Assembly (NCBI GenBank): GCA_001870995.2
Contig: MLAV02000002.1
Span: 434,001-498,000, forward strand
Direction: 5' to 3'
DNA length: 64,000 bases
DNA from: Chitinophaga sp. CB10
GTDB lineage: Bacteria; Bacteroidota; Bacteroidia; Chitinophagales; Chitinophagaceae
Shown in pieces: positions 41,817-50,279 of the stretch. The translations under genes and the position numbers were made by a program. Each line of letters begins with the position of its first letter. Positions within the stretch are counted from its first letter, which is position 1. The notes beneath the pieces are model-generated. The model was not told the DNA's origin, ran no database searches, and saw nothing but the letters and a program-made list of their open reading frames with translations.

Positions 41817-44246
41817 ATGACGATTTCATACAACTGGCTATGCGATTATCTACCGGTGAAGCCTACACCACAGGAATTATCCACCATACTTACACGTATT
41901 GGCCTGGAGGTAGAAAGCCTCGAACAATTTGAAGCTGTAAAAGGAAGTTTTGCCGGATTAGTGATTGGTGAAGTATTAACAGCAGAAAAACACCCCAATG
42001 CAGATAAACTGCGCCTGACCACCGTTAACATCGGCGCGGCGGAACCGCTGCACATCGTTTGCGGTGCGCCTAACGTGGCCGTAGGCCAGAAAGTGGTTGT
42101 AGCGCCTGTCGGCACTACCATCTACCCGGTTGGCGGAGAACCGCTGACCATGAAAAAGGCAAAGATCCGCGGAGAAGAGAGCCAAGGCATGATCTGCGCG
42201 GAAGACGAGATCGGCCTCGGCACCAGCCACGATGGCATCATGGTGCTGGACCCCTCCCTCGTACCGGGCACTCCTGCCAGCGAAGTTTTTAAACCCGCAC
42301 AGGACTGGATATACGAAATCGGCCTGACGCCCAACCGGATGGACGCTATGAGCCATATCGGCGTGGCAAAAGACGTTTGTGCATTCCTCAACAACCTGGA
42401 ACATACCCATAAATACCAGGTACAGCTGCCGGCATTCAACGGCCTCGTTCCGGCAACGCCTGAACTGCCTGTCAGCATTACCATCGAAAATACAGACGGT
42501 TGCCCGCGCTATGCCGGCGTAACCATTTCCGGCGTAAAAGTGGGCCCTTCCCCTGAATGGCTCAAAACCAAGCTGGAAACCATCGGCGTACGTTCTATCA
42601 ACAACATCGTGGATATCACCAACTTCGTCCTGCACGAAACCGGTCAGCCCCTCCACGCGTTCGACTACGCAGCCCTCAAAGGCAACGCCGTCGTGGTTAA
42701 AACACTGCCGCAGGATACCGTATTCGTTACCCTGGACGAAAAGGAAAGAAAGCTGGACGCTACAGACCTCATGATCTGCAACGGCGCCGGCGAAGGAATG
42801 TGCATAGCCGGCGTGTTCGGCGGCGCCCATTCCGGCGTAACGGACGCCACCCAAAACATCTTCCTGGAAAGCGCCTTCTTTAACCCGGGTATGATCCGCA
42901 CCACCTCGTTCCGCCACGGCCTCCGTACGGACGCGGCCACCCGCTTCGAAAAAGGAGTGGATATCTCCAACGTCGTGTTCGCACTGGAACGCGCGGCCAA
43001 CCTGATTTGCGAGCTGGCAGGCGGACAAATTGCCTCCACGGTTACGGACATATACCCTTCCGTGAAAAAGAAAACAGAAGTGGAAACTACGTTTGCGTAT
43101 GTACGTAAACTGAGCGGCAGCAACTACAGCAACGATAAGATCAAAAATATCCTGGTCAGCCTCGGCTTCCAGATCCTGCACGAAACGGAAGCAGGTATCC
43201 GTGTATCCGTGCCTTTCAGCAAACCGGATATCAGCCTGCCGGCGGACCTCGTAGAGGAAGTGATGCGTATAGACGGCCTCGATAATATCGAAATCCCGTC
43301 CAAAGTAACCATCTCCCCGGCATTGTCCGCCCAGCCGGACCCTGAAAAAGTGAAGGAGAAAATTGCAGATTACCTCGCCGGCAACGGATACAACGAGATA
43401 TTCACCAACTCCATCACCAACAGTAAATATTATACGGAGGAAGTGCTGGAAACAGCCGTGAAAATGATGAACAGCCTCACCGTCGAGCTGGACATCATGC
43501 GCCCTTCCATGCTGGAATCCGGCCTGGAATGCATCGGCTACAACCTGAACCGCAAAAACGAAAACCTGCTGTTCTTCGAATTTGGTAAAACCTATCTCGC
43601 CAGCAATGGTAAGTATTTCGAAAACAACCACTTATGCCTCTATATCACCGGCCAGAAGACGGCCGAAACCTGGATGCATAAAGGCAGCGCAGTAGATTTC
43701 TACTTCCTGAAAGGTTATGTGGTGAATATCCTGGCTCAGCTCGGCTATCGCAACCTCCAATGGATTGAAAGTGAAGGCACAGGACTGACCCCTTCCTGGG
43801 AAATAAAAGTAAAAAATCAGGTGGTGGTAACGCTGGGTGGCGTATCTTCACAAAAACTGAAACAGTTCGACATTAAACAACCGGTTTGGTTTGCAGACTT
43901 TAATTGGGATAAAATGCTGGGACTGTTGCAAAAAAGTGATAACTTTTACAAAGAAATACCACGCTTCCCGGCCGTTCGCCGAGACCTGGCACTTGTGCTG
44001 GACAAACAGGTGAAATTCGCCGCCGTGGAAGCAGCAGCCAAAGCAGTTAAATCTGCCTTACTGCAGGAAATCAACCTGTTCGATGTGTTTGAGAGTGAAA
44101 AGCTGGGTGCAAACAAGAAGTCGTACGCAGTTAGCTTTACCTTCCTGGATCCACAAAAAACCCTCACCGATAAAGAAATTGACAGTGTGATGGACAAACT
44201 GGTGAAAAACTTCCAGACACAATTGCAGGCGGATATCAGAAAATAA
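41817..44246 (+). CDS. pheT: phenylalanyl-tRNA synthetase beta subunit
   Basis: This 809-residue subunit of the alpha2-beta2 enzyme charges tRNA-Phe. I chose the ATG at 41817 (MTISYNWLCDYLP), the canonical PheT start; the frame runs open upstream to 41592 but that part is not conserved-looking. Domains in order are B1/tRNA-binding OB fold (about 40-150, GEVLTAEKHPNADKLRL), B3/B4 editing region (GVRSINNIVDITNFVLHETG, then GMCIAGVFGG), B5 (LVEEVMRIDGLDNIE), a catalytic-like core and the C-terminal ferredoxin-like anticodon-binding domain (PRFPAVRRDLALVLD). The alpha subunit gene pheS is not nearby. A coiled-coil gene and zapA follow closely. Confidence 0.96.
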   Translation: MTISYNWLCDYLPVKPTPQELSTILTRIGLEVESLEQFEAVKGSFAGLVIGEVLTAEKHPNADKLRLTTVNIGAAEPLHIVCGAPNVAVGQKVVVAPVGTTIYPVGGEPLTMKKAKIRGEESQGMICAEDEIGLGTSHDGIMVLDPSLVPGTPASEVFKPAQDWIYEIGLTPNRMDAMSHIGVAKDVCAFLNNLEHTHKYQVQLPAFNGLVPATPELPVSITIENTDGCPRYAGVTISGVKVGPSPEWLKTKLETIGVRSINNIVDITNFVLHETGQPLHAFDYAALKGNAVVVKTLPQDTVFVTLDEKERKLDATDLMICNGAGEGMCIAGVFGGAHSGVTDATQNIFLESAFFNPGMIRTTSFRHGLRTDAATRFEKGVDISNVVFALERAANLICELAGGQIASTVTDIYPSVKKKTEVETTFAYVRKLSGSNYSNDKIKNILVSLGFQILHETEAGIRVSVPFSKPDISLPADLVEEVMRIDGLDNIEIPSKVTISPALSAQPDPEKVKEKIADYLAGNGYNEIFTNSITNSKYYTEEVLETAVKMMNSLTVELDIMRPSMLESGLECIGYNLNRKNENLLFFEFGKTYLASNGKYFENNHLCLYITGQKTAETWMHKGSAVDFYFLKGYVVNILAQLGYRNLQWIESEGTGLTPSWEIKVKNQVVVTLGGVSSQKLKQFDIKQPVWFADFNWDKMLGLLQKSDNFYKEIPRFPAVRRDLALVLDKQVKFAAVEAAAKAVKSALLQEINLFDVFESEKLGANKKSYAVSFTFLDPQKTLTDKEIDSVMDKLVKNFQTQLQADIRK

Positions 44247-44262
44247 TCTGTAGAATTAATTA

Positions 44263-44571
44263 ATGATCCTCGAGCAAAACATACAACGTGTCGAAGAAAA
44301 ACTGCACCTGCTGCTCAAAAAATTGCAACAGGTGCAGTTGGAAAATACGTTGCTGCGCGAGGAGCTAAACACCAGGCAACAAGAGTTGCAAGAGCAGCAG
44401 GGAACAATACAAAACCTGGAAGATAAGCTGCGGCTGATGAAAATAGCCGCTACTACCCAGGGAGCAAATCCCGTAGCAGAAGATGATGCGGCATTCCGTA
44501 AAGAGATACGCGGCAAGATCAATGATTATATCAAGGAAATTGACAGATGTATCGCTTTGCTCAATGCATAA
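44263..44571 (+). CDS. small coiled-coil protein upstream of zapA
   Basis: This 102-residue protein is almost entirely coiled-coil from residue 5 to about 62 (heptads in VEEKLHLLLKKLQQVQLEN and LREELNTRQQELQEQQGT). A short charged C-terminal helix (KEIRGKINDYIKEIDRCIAL) follows. No signal or membrane segment is present. It lies 16 bases after pheT and 28 before zapA, so it is co-transcribed. Its size and coiled-coil nature recall ZapB-type division factors, and the gene order pheT, coiled-coil, zapA is common in Bacteroidota. A Z-ring-associated role is inferred from context. Confidence 0.8.
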   Translation: MILEQNIQRVEEKLHLLLKKLQQVQLENTLLREELNTRQQELQEQQGTIQNLEDKLRLMKIAATTQGANPVAEDDAAFRKEIRGKINDYIKEIDRCIALLNA

Positions 44572-44599
44572 GCGTAACCTGAAGTAAACAAGCAACACC

Positions 44600-44893
44600 A
44601 TGGAGCAGCTCATTCCCATAAATATAGTAGTGGCGGACCGCTCTTACCGGATCAAGATAAAACCGGAGGAGGAAGAGGAAGTTCGCCGTATTATGAAAGA
44701 AGTGAATGAGAAAATTGTTGATTTCAAGGCGTCTTACGCAGGAAAAGACCTGCAGGACTACATCGCTATGGCCCTCATCATGTATGCTACCCACCCCGTA
44801 ACCAGCGGAGGCAAAGCACAAGCCAGCACAGCCCCATTTTTACAGGAAAAGCTCGAAAAACTGGAAGAATTAATCAACCAAGCACTGGGTTAA
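44600..44893 (+). CDS. zapA: cell division protein ZapA
   Basis: This 97-residue ZapA-family protein bundles FtsZ protofilaments at the division ring. The N-terminal globular domain (IPINIVVADRSYRIKIKPEE) is followed by VRRIMKEVNEKIVDFK. A long C-terminal coiled-coil helix (FLQEKLEKLEELINQALG) mediates tetramerisation. It follows the coiled-coil gene by 28 bases. A hairpin-containing gap of 169 bases separates it from rny. Confidence 0.9.
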   Translation: MEQLIPINIVVADRSYRIKIKPEEEEEVRRIMKEVNEKIVDFKASYAGKDLQDYIAMALIMYATHPVTSGGKAQASTAPFLQEKLEKLEELINQALG

Positions 44894-44989
44894 CACGTTA
44901 GACGTTGCTAGCCAACGGATTAGCTAAAATGCTAATAATCACGTATTAAACACGCTTTACTGCTATTTTTTTGTATTTTCGCGGGTCAG

Positions 44990-45032
44990 TTCTCGCCCCT
45001 GATACGCCTTTTAGGCGAACAGGGCCGGAGAA
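44990..45032 (+). promoter_or_regulatory. three-part stem-loop in the rny leader
   Basis: Nested pairings TTCTC/GAGAA (44990-44994/45028-45032), CCCTG/CAGGG (44997-45001/45020-45024) and CGCCT/AGGCG (45005-45009/45013-45017) build a hairpin with small internal loops. It ends 30 bases before the rny start and has no T-run. It is probably a leader structure controlling rny mRNA stability or translation. Confidence 0.6.
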
Positions 45033-45062
45033 TGCTACATAAATCAAGATTAAAGAAATCAT

Positions 45063-46622
45063 ATGGATGTTACACTTGCAATAACTGCTATAGCAGCTTT
45101 AATAATAGGGATTGCGCTTGGGAAGGTGATATTTGCAAAAAACACACAGCAGAAGATTGAAGAGGCAGAACAACAAGCTAAGAAAATCATTGCTGATGCA
45201 CAGACAACCGGGGAAAACCTGAAAAAAGACAGGCTCCTGGAAGCAAAAGAGAAATACCTTCAAATGAAGAGCGAGCACGAGAAAGAAGTGCTGCAGCGCA
45301 ATCAGAAGATTCTGGAATCCGAAAACAGGATTAAACAGAAAGAACAGAGTCTTAACCAGAAAAACGAACAGGTTCAGAAACAGATCAACGAAAACGATGC
45401 GATCAAAGAAACCCTGAACCGCCAGATGGAACTGGTTACCATCAAACGTACCGAACTGGAAAAACACCAGGAGGAACACATCCGCCGTCTTGAAAAAGTG
45501 GCCGGCCTGACTGCCGAAGAAGCGAAACACCAGCTGGTGGAAAGCCTCAAGGAAGAAGCCCGCTCACAAGCCCTGGCGCATATCCAGGAAATCATCGAAG
45601 ACGCCAAAACAAAAGCTAACAAAGAAGCCAAGAAGATCATCATCCAGTCTATCCAGCGTACCGCCGCTGAACAGACCATCGAAAATACCATCACGGTATT
45701 TACCCTGGAAAGCGATGAGATCAAAGGCCAGATCATCGGTCGTGAAGGCCGTAATATCCGCGCCATCGAAGCCGCTACCGGCGTTGACCTGATTGTGGAC
45801 GATACCCCTGAGGCTATCGTACTCTCCTCCTTCGACCCGCTGCGCCGCGAAATCGCCCGCCTGTCCCTGCAACGCCTCGTACAGGACGGCCGTATCCACC
45901 CTGCCCGCATCGAAGAAGTAGTGGAAAAAACCAAGAAACAACTGGAAGAACAGGTAATGGATATCGGGGAAAGAACCGTTATCGAACTGGGCATCCACGG
46001 TTTACATAAAGAACTGGTGCGCCTCGTCGGTAAAATGCGCTTCCGCTCTTCCTACGGTCAGAACCTGCTCATGCACTCCAAGGAAACAGCCAACCTTTGC
46101 GCTGTAATGGCCGCTGAACTGGGTCTGAACCCTAAACTCGCCAAACGTGCCGGCCTGTTACACGATATCGGTAAAGTACCTGACGAAGAAACTGAACTGA
46201 GCCACGCCCTCCTCGGCGCCAAGCTCGCTGAAAAATACGGTGAACACGCCGCTGTAGTGAACGCCATCGGCGCCCACCACGATGAAATGGAAATGCAATA
46301 CGTGATTTCCCCTATCGTACAGGCTTGTGACGCCATCTCCGGCGCACGCCCCGGCGCTCGCCGCGAAATCATGCAGAGCTACCTCCAGCGTATTAAAGAC
46401 CTGGAAAACCTCGCCCTCTCTCACGACGGTGTGGAAAAAGCCTACGCTATCCAGGCAGGTCGCGAACTGCGCGTAATTGTGGAGTCAGATAAAGTGTCCG
46501 ACAATGATGCAGACCGCCTGTCCTTCGAAATCGCGAACAAGATCCAGACAGAGATGCAATATCCCGGTCAGATCAAGGTAACCGTTATCCGCGAAAAACG
46601 CGCGGTGAACGTAGCCCGTTAG
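45063..46622 (+). CDS. rny: ribonuclease Y
   Basis: This 519-residue membrane-anchored endoribonuclease initiates mRNA decay. Domains in order are an N-terminal membrane helix (about 3-25, LAITAIAALIIGIALGKVIF), a long charged coiled-coil (about 28-205), a KH RNA-binding domain (GQIIGREGRNIRAIE near 220-235) and the HD metal-dependent catalytic domain with His367-Asp368 in LLHDIGK. The C-terminal YPGQIKVTVIREKRAV is the usual RNase Y ending. The length is standard. The leader carries a strong hairpin, which could be a self-cleavage or control site. Confidence 0.96.
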   Translation: MDVTLAITAIAALIIGIALGKVIFAKNTQQKIEEAEQQAKKIIADAQTTGENLKKDRLLEAKEKYLQMKSEHEKEVLQRNQKILESENRIKQKEQSLNQKNEQVQKQINENDAIKETLNRQMELVTIKRTELEKHQEEHIRRLEKVAGLTAEEAKHQLVESLKEEARSQALAHIQEIIEDAKTKANKEAKKIIIQSIQRTAAEQTIENTITVFTLESDEIKGQIIGREGRNIRAIEAATGVDLIVDDTPEAIVLSSFDPLRREIARLSLQRLVQDGRIHPARIEEVVEKTKKQLEEQVMDIGERTVIELGIHGLHKELVRLVGKMRFRSSYGQNLLMHSKETANLCAVMAAELGLNPKLAKRAGLLHDIGKVPDEETELSHALLGAKLAEKYGEHAAVVNAIGAHHDEMEMQYVISPIVQACDAISGARPGARREIMQSYLQRIKDLENLALSHDGVEKAYAIQAGRELRVIVESDKVSDNDADRLSFEIANKIQTEMQYPGQIKVTVIREKRAVNVAR

Positions 46623-46666
46623 TTCGTGTAAGAAATTTAGAAAAACAGAATTTACACTCTATATTG

Positions 46667-46697
46667 AGGCCTTCGGTACAACCCGAAGGCCTTTTTT
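46667..46697 (+). terminator. Rho-independent terminator after rny
   Basis: AGGCCTTCGG (46667-46676) pairs perfectly with CCGAAGGCCT (46683-46692), followed by T residues. Confidence 0.9.
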
Positions 46698-46729
46698 ATT
46701 TCTGTAACTCTTAAACGCAAACTATTCGT

Positions 46730-47347
46730 ATGAAGAAATCCATGTTAAGATTCATGCTGGGAGCCTGTATCCTCCTGGCCGCCAGCCAGTCCTTTGCACA
46801 GAAAAAAGCGATCTCGCTTTTTAATGGTAAAAACCTCGACGGCTGGAAAATTTATGGTACAGAAAAATGGTATGTGGACAATGGCGAACTCGTTTGCGAA
46901 AGCGGCCCGGATAAGGAATATGGTTACCTGGCCACCGACAAATCTTTTAAAGACTTTGAACTGACCGTTGTATTCAAGCAGGAAGCCAATGGCAACAGCG
47001 GCGTATTTTTCCACTCTTCCATCGAAGGCACCAAGATCACCGGCTGGCAGGCCGAGGTAGCGCCCCCGGATCAGCATACCGGCGGTATTTATGAATCCTA
47101 TGGCCGCGGATGGCTGATCAAACCTGAAAAGGAAAAAGAGCAGTACCTCAAAATGGGCGAATGGAACACCATGAAGGTGCGGGTAAAAGGCGACCAGGTA
47201 ACCACCTGGCTCAATGGCCATGAAATGATCACCCTGAACGACGCCAAGATCGGCGCAGCAGACGGCCAGATCGCCCTGCAGATCCACTCCGGCGGCGGCA
47301 TTAAGGTAAGGTGGAAAAGCGTTAAATTGGTACCATTGAAATCCTGA
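46730..47347 (+). CDS. secreted DUF1080 (3-keto-disaccharide hydrolase-like) protein
   Basis: This 205-residue protein has a signal peptide (about 1-23, ending SFAQ) and one DUF1080 concanavalin-like beta-sandwich (FNGKNLDGWKIYG, NGELVCES, GVFFHSSIEG, TWLNGHEMITLND). Some family members hydrolyse 3-keto-glycosides and many others are probably carbohydrate-binding. Its stop overlaps the start of the next SDR gene by one base (TGATG), so the two are translated together. A two-domain relative is encoded at 52.1 kb. Confidence 0.88.
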   Translation: MKKSMLRFMLGACILLAASQSFAQKKAISLFNGKNLDGWKIYGTEKWYVDNGELVCESGPDKEYGYLATDKSFKDFELTVVFKQEANGNSGVFFHSSIEGTKITGWQAEVAPPDQHTGGIYESYGRGWLIKPEKEKEQYLKMGEWNTMKVRVKGDQVTTWLNGHEMITLNDAKIGAADGQIALQIHSGGGIKVRWKSVKLVPLKS

Positions 47348-48135
47348 TGAGCTACCAGCACAAAGTAATACTTATCACAGGCGCCAGCTCCGGTATAGGC
47401 CGGGAGCTGGCGTTGTTGCTTGCGCAACAAAAGGCCCGCCTCATCCTCGCAGCCAGGAATGCGGATAAACTCCGCGCCGTACAGCAGGAATGCCTGCAGT
47501 GGACGGCTGACTGCCAGATCCTCCCGATGGACGTGACGGATGAAGCCCAGGTACAGGCCGGCGCGGCCCGCGCCATCACCTTCTACGGCCGCATTGATGT
47601 ACTGATCAACAACGCCGGCGTTACCCAACGCTCCAAGCTGATCGATACTTCCGTGGCTGCCATCCGCACGCTCATGGAAGTGAACTTCTTTGGCCCGGTA
47701 ATGCTCACCAAAGCTTTGCTGCCACAGTTCCAGGCACAGGGCGGCGGCCAGGTAGTAGTGATCAGCAGCATGGCCGGCCTTTTCGGCTACCCGTGGCGCA
47801 GCGGCTATAATGCCGCCAAACACGCACTGAACGGCTATTTTGAAACCTTACAAACCGAGCAACCCATCCCGGAACTATACACCACGATCGTTTGCCCGGG
47901 CAGGATACATACGCCCATCACATTCTCGGCGATTACGGGAGATGGGAGCGCCTTTGGGAAAATGGACCCCGGCCAGGAACACGGGATTCCCGTGAACGTA
48001 TGCGCCAGGAAAATCATTACGGCCATGCATAAACGCCGTAAAATAGTACTCATCGCAAGAGCGGAGAAAGTATTGTTGTGGATAAAGCGATATTTTCCGC
48101 CATTATTTTATGTGATTGCCCGTAAAGGGAATTAA
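47347..48135 (+). CDS. short-chain dehydrogenase/reductase
   Basis: This 262-residue NAD(P)-dependent oxidoreductase has a Rossmann fold. It carries the cofactor motif TGASSGIG (about 11-18), the NNAG motif in VLINNAGVTQ and the catalytic Ser and YxxxK in SSMAGLFGYPWRSGYNAAKH. The C-terminus has a hydrophobic segment (WIKRYFPPLFYVIA), as in DHRS7-like membrane-associated SDRs. It is translationally coupled to the DUF1080 gene. The substrate is unknown; a keto-sugar link is a positional guess. Confidence 0.92.
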   Translation: MSYQHKVILITGASSGIGRELALLLAQQKARLILAARNADKLRAVQQECLQWTADCQILPMDVTDEAQVQAGAARAITFYGRIDVLINNAGVTQRSKLIDTSVAAIRTLMEVNFFGPVMLTKALLPQFQAQGGGQVVVISSMAGLFGYPWRSGYNAAKHALNGYFETLQTEQPIPELYTTIVCPGRIHTPITFSAITGDGSAFGKMDPGQEHGIPVNVCARKIITAMHKRRKIVLIARAEKVLLWIKRYFPPLFYVIARKGN

Positions 48136-48164
48136 CTTGCAGCCTGTTTAACAGATTTACAGCA

Positions 48165-48773
48165 ATGTCCGAACTAACTACCATACCAGCCAACGCCACA
48201 CTGGCCGAACTCCTGCAGCAAAATCCGCTGTTTGTATTTGCCCTGAAATCGGAAGCTACCGGCGAATTTGATGACGTGAACGCCCTGTTTGTAGGCATTG
48301 GTAAAGTAAATGCGGCTTATCATCTTACCAAAGCCATTGCCAAGCATAAGCCGGGGATTATCGTGAACCTGGGTTCTGCCGGCAGTAATACTTTCGAACG
48401 TGGTACCGTTGTTTGCTGCAACCGCTTTATTCAGCGGGATATGGATGTGCGTCCGCTGGGGTTTGCATTATACGAAACCCCGCTTTCCGGTGAGCCGCCG
48501 TTGCTGGAATACGGTATTGCCGCGCCAGGCCTGCCACTGGGCATCTGCGGCACGGGCGATAGCTTTGAAATCGGCCATGTAACGGATGCGTATAACGTGA
48601 TCGACATGGAAGCCCATCCTATTGCCTGGATTGCCAAACAGGAAAACATCCCCCTGCTTTGCCTGAAATATATTTCCGATGGGGCCGATGGCGCCGCCGC
48701 GGAAGACTGGTCCGTAGCCGTGCACCTGGCTGCAGCGGCCTTAAAACAAGCCATTGAAACCTTAAAGCAGTAG
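48165..48773 (+). CDS. 5'-methylthioadenosine/S-adenosylhomocysteine nucleosidase-like protein
   Basis: This 202-residue PNP/UDP-phosphorylase superfamily nucleosidase probably cleaves MTA or SAH (or futalosine-type nucleosides) to free adenine. The blocks VGIGKVNAAYHLTKAI, IVNLGSAGSN, VIDMEAHPIAW (active-site Glu) and LKYISDGADG (catalytic Asp) are all present. It is slightly shorter than E. coli MtnN. It starts 29 bases after the SDR gene and may be in the same transcript. A bidirectional hairpin follows. Confidence 0.85.
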   Translation: MSELTTIPANATLAELLQQNPLFVFALKSEATGEFDDVNALFVGIGKVNAAYHLTKAIAKHKPGIIVNLGSAGSNTFERGTVVCCNRFIQRDMDVRPLGFALYETPLSGEPPLLEYGIAAPGLPLGICGTGDSFEIGHVTDAYNVIDMEAHPIAWIAKQENIPLLCLKYISDGADGAAAEDWSVAVHLAAAALKQAIETLKQ

Positions 48774-48847
48774 GCTGCCAGCTATTCGGATTTGAGGCTT
48801 TTCAACGGCTGTTGGGAAGCGACCCGCCATGCCTGACTTTATGTAAA

Positions 48848-48884
48848 CAAAAAGGGCATCTCCGCAAGTAGAGATACCCTTTTG
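48848..48884. terminator. bidirectional terminator between the nucleosidase and scpB genes
   Basis: CAAAAAGGG-ATCTC (48848-48862) pairs with GAGAT-CCCTTTTG (48871-48884), with one C/A mismatch. A/T runs on both sides suit the two convergent genes. Confidence 0.75.
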
Positions 48885-48912
48885 TAATGGTTTATCCAGG
48901 CAGCCTGGTATA

Positions 48913-50157
48913 TTATTTCTTATCAAGGTCATTTTCATCTGAATCGTCTGAATCAGTGCCGGGGAAGTCATCCAGTTCATCCTGATCGTCTTCAAGACCT
49001 TGTTCTTCGTCTTCGTCGTCGTCTTCGTCTGCTTCATCGTCCTCATCGTCTTCTTCTTCATCAAAATCTTCTTCCTCCTCCTCATCATCATCTTCATCAT
49101 CTTCTTCGTCGTCTTCGTCATCATCTTCTTCTTCCTCCTCATCATCCTCTTCCTCTTCATCATTATCACGCTCATCCTCTTCCTCATCCTCGTCTGCATC
49201 TTCGTCCTCATCTGACTCCTCCTCATCATCTCCTTCCTCCCCGCCAGCTCCTTCTTCGCCATCAAAATCATCCCGGATTATTTCATCATCCGGCTCGGCC
49301 TCTTCATCTTCAGCTGCGCCTTCGCGTGGTGCTTCATCCTGGTGGAGGAAGCTGTCGAAATGAATGATTTCATCATCCGGTTCGGCCTCTTCGTCTTCGG
49401 AGGCGGGCAGGTGTGGCTCTTCATTGGACATGAGGTGGAAATCCGAACGGGGATCGCCGGTTTGGAGGTCATCCAGCTGATGATCCGGATCGAGCAGCTC
49501 GCCATCTTCGGATACCATCATGGTATGGCCGTTAACGACGGCTTCCGCCTGATCGCCCCGGCCGATGGTGGCGGTATCATCGTTGATGAGGGTAGGCTGT
49601 ACCATATCCTCATCGAAGAGTTCTTTGAGTTTGGGCAGGTCGGCGGGAGAGTTGATGCCGAAATAGTCCATAAAGGAGCGGGAAACTGCATACAGCAGGG
49701 GTTTTCCCGGCAGGTCTTCGCTGCGGCCGCTGATCACGATCAGTTCCTTTTCCAGGAGTTTCTGGATAGAGTAATCCGTACTTACTCCGCGGATATATTC
49801 GATTTCACCTTTGGAAATCGGCTGCCGGTAAGCGATGATCGCGAGCGTTTCCAGCGCTGCGGTAGACAAGCGTTTCAGGAACTTGTCCCCATTCAGCTGG
49901 GCCACGGTTTGGTAATAATCCCTTTTGGTAAGAAACTGGTAGCCACCGCCACTGCTTCTCACTTCGAACGCGTAAAACTCCGAGCTATACTTTTCTTTAA
50001 TGGCTTCAATGGCGGCTTCCACCTGGTCGAGCGTAGCCCGGTCTTCCAGGAATGCCAGTGCATTGTTCAATAAATCCAGGATTTCCGGCGCGGGCAGTGG
50101 CCTGTCGGCAGCAAAAATAAGCGCTTCCACGTGCGGAATGATCTGAGATATTTCCAT
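48913..50157 (-). CDS. scpB: condensin subunit ScpB with a long polyacidic tail
   Basis: This 414-residue protein has a normal ScpB in its first 190 residues: two winged helices with EALIFAADRPL, STAALETLAIIAYRQPISKG and GKPLLYAVSRSFMDYFGI. ScpB joins ScpA and SMC in the condensin complex that compacts chromosomes. The remaining 220 or so residues are almost purely Asp and Glu, with a repeated EDEEAEPDDEII phrase (two copies) before a long D/E run. Usual ScpB proteins stop near 200 residues. The tail is encoded by monotonous GAA/GAT/GAC codons. It converges on the nucleosidase gene. Confidence 0.93.
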   Translation of the reverse strand: MEISQIIPHVEALIFAADRPLPAPEILDLLNNALAFLEDRATLDQVEAAIEAIKEKYSSEFYAFEVRSSGGGYQFLTKRDYYQTVAQLNGDKFLKRLSTAALETLAIIAYRQPISKGEIEYIRGVSTDYSIQKLLEKELIVISGRSEDLPGKPLLYAVSRSFMDYFGINSPADLPKLKELFDEDMVQPTLINDDTATIGRGDQAEAVVNGHTMMVSEDGELLDPDHQLDDLQTGDPRSDFHLMSNEEPHLPASEDEEAEPDDEIIHFDSFLHQDEAPREGAAEDEEAEPDDEIIRDDFDGEEGAGGEEGDDEEESDEDEDADEDEEEDERDNDEEEEDDEEEEEDDDEDDEEDDEDDDEEEEEDFDEEEDDEDDEADEDDDEDEEQGLEDDQDELDDFPGTDSDDSDENDLDKK

Positions 50158-50185
50158 AAAATTATTGTGCGGTGGCGGTTACAAG

Positions 50186-50226
50186 AAAAAGGTCAAAGAC
50201 CGAAAATACCGTCTTTGACCCTTTTC
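50186..50226. terminator. Rho-independent terminator after atpG
   Basis: The perfect 10-bp stem GGTCAAAGAC (50191-50200) / GTCTTTGACC (50211-50220) has A-run and T-run flanks. It serves the minus-strand atpG and could act both ways. Confidence 0.85.
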
Positions 50227-50279
50227 TGAAAAATTTATTATTCAGTTGCTGATAAACTTTGAATAACGCTGATATCTTA

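Noticed and set aside
41976..43631. Long antisense ORF opposite pheT (and similar ones opposite eboF, gadB, gadC and the adhesin)
   Set aside because: They mirror well-identified genes codon for codon, have odd compositions and no recognisable domains; they arise from codon bias.
44894..45062. 6S RNA gene after zapA, as in enterobacteria
   Set aside because: Only a short hairpin of about 43 bases is present. There is no long rod with a central bubble, so a leader hairpin is the better reading.
49000..49215. Hydrophobic ORF on the plus strand opposite the scpB tail
   Set aside because: It is the complement of the GAA/GAT-rich acidic tail and reads as Phe/Val/Ile repeats; an artefact, not a membrane protein.
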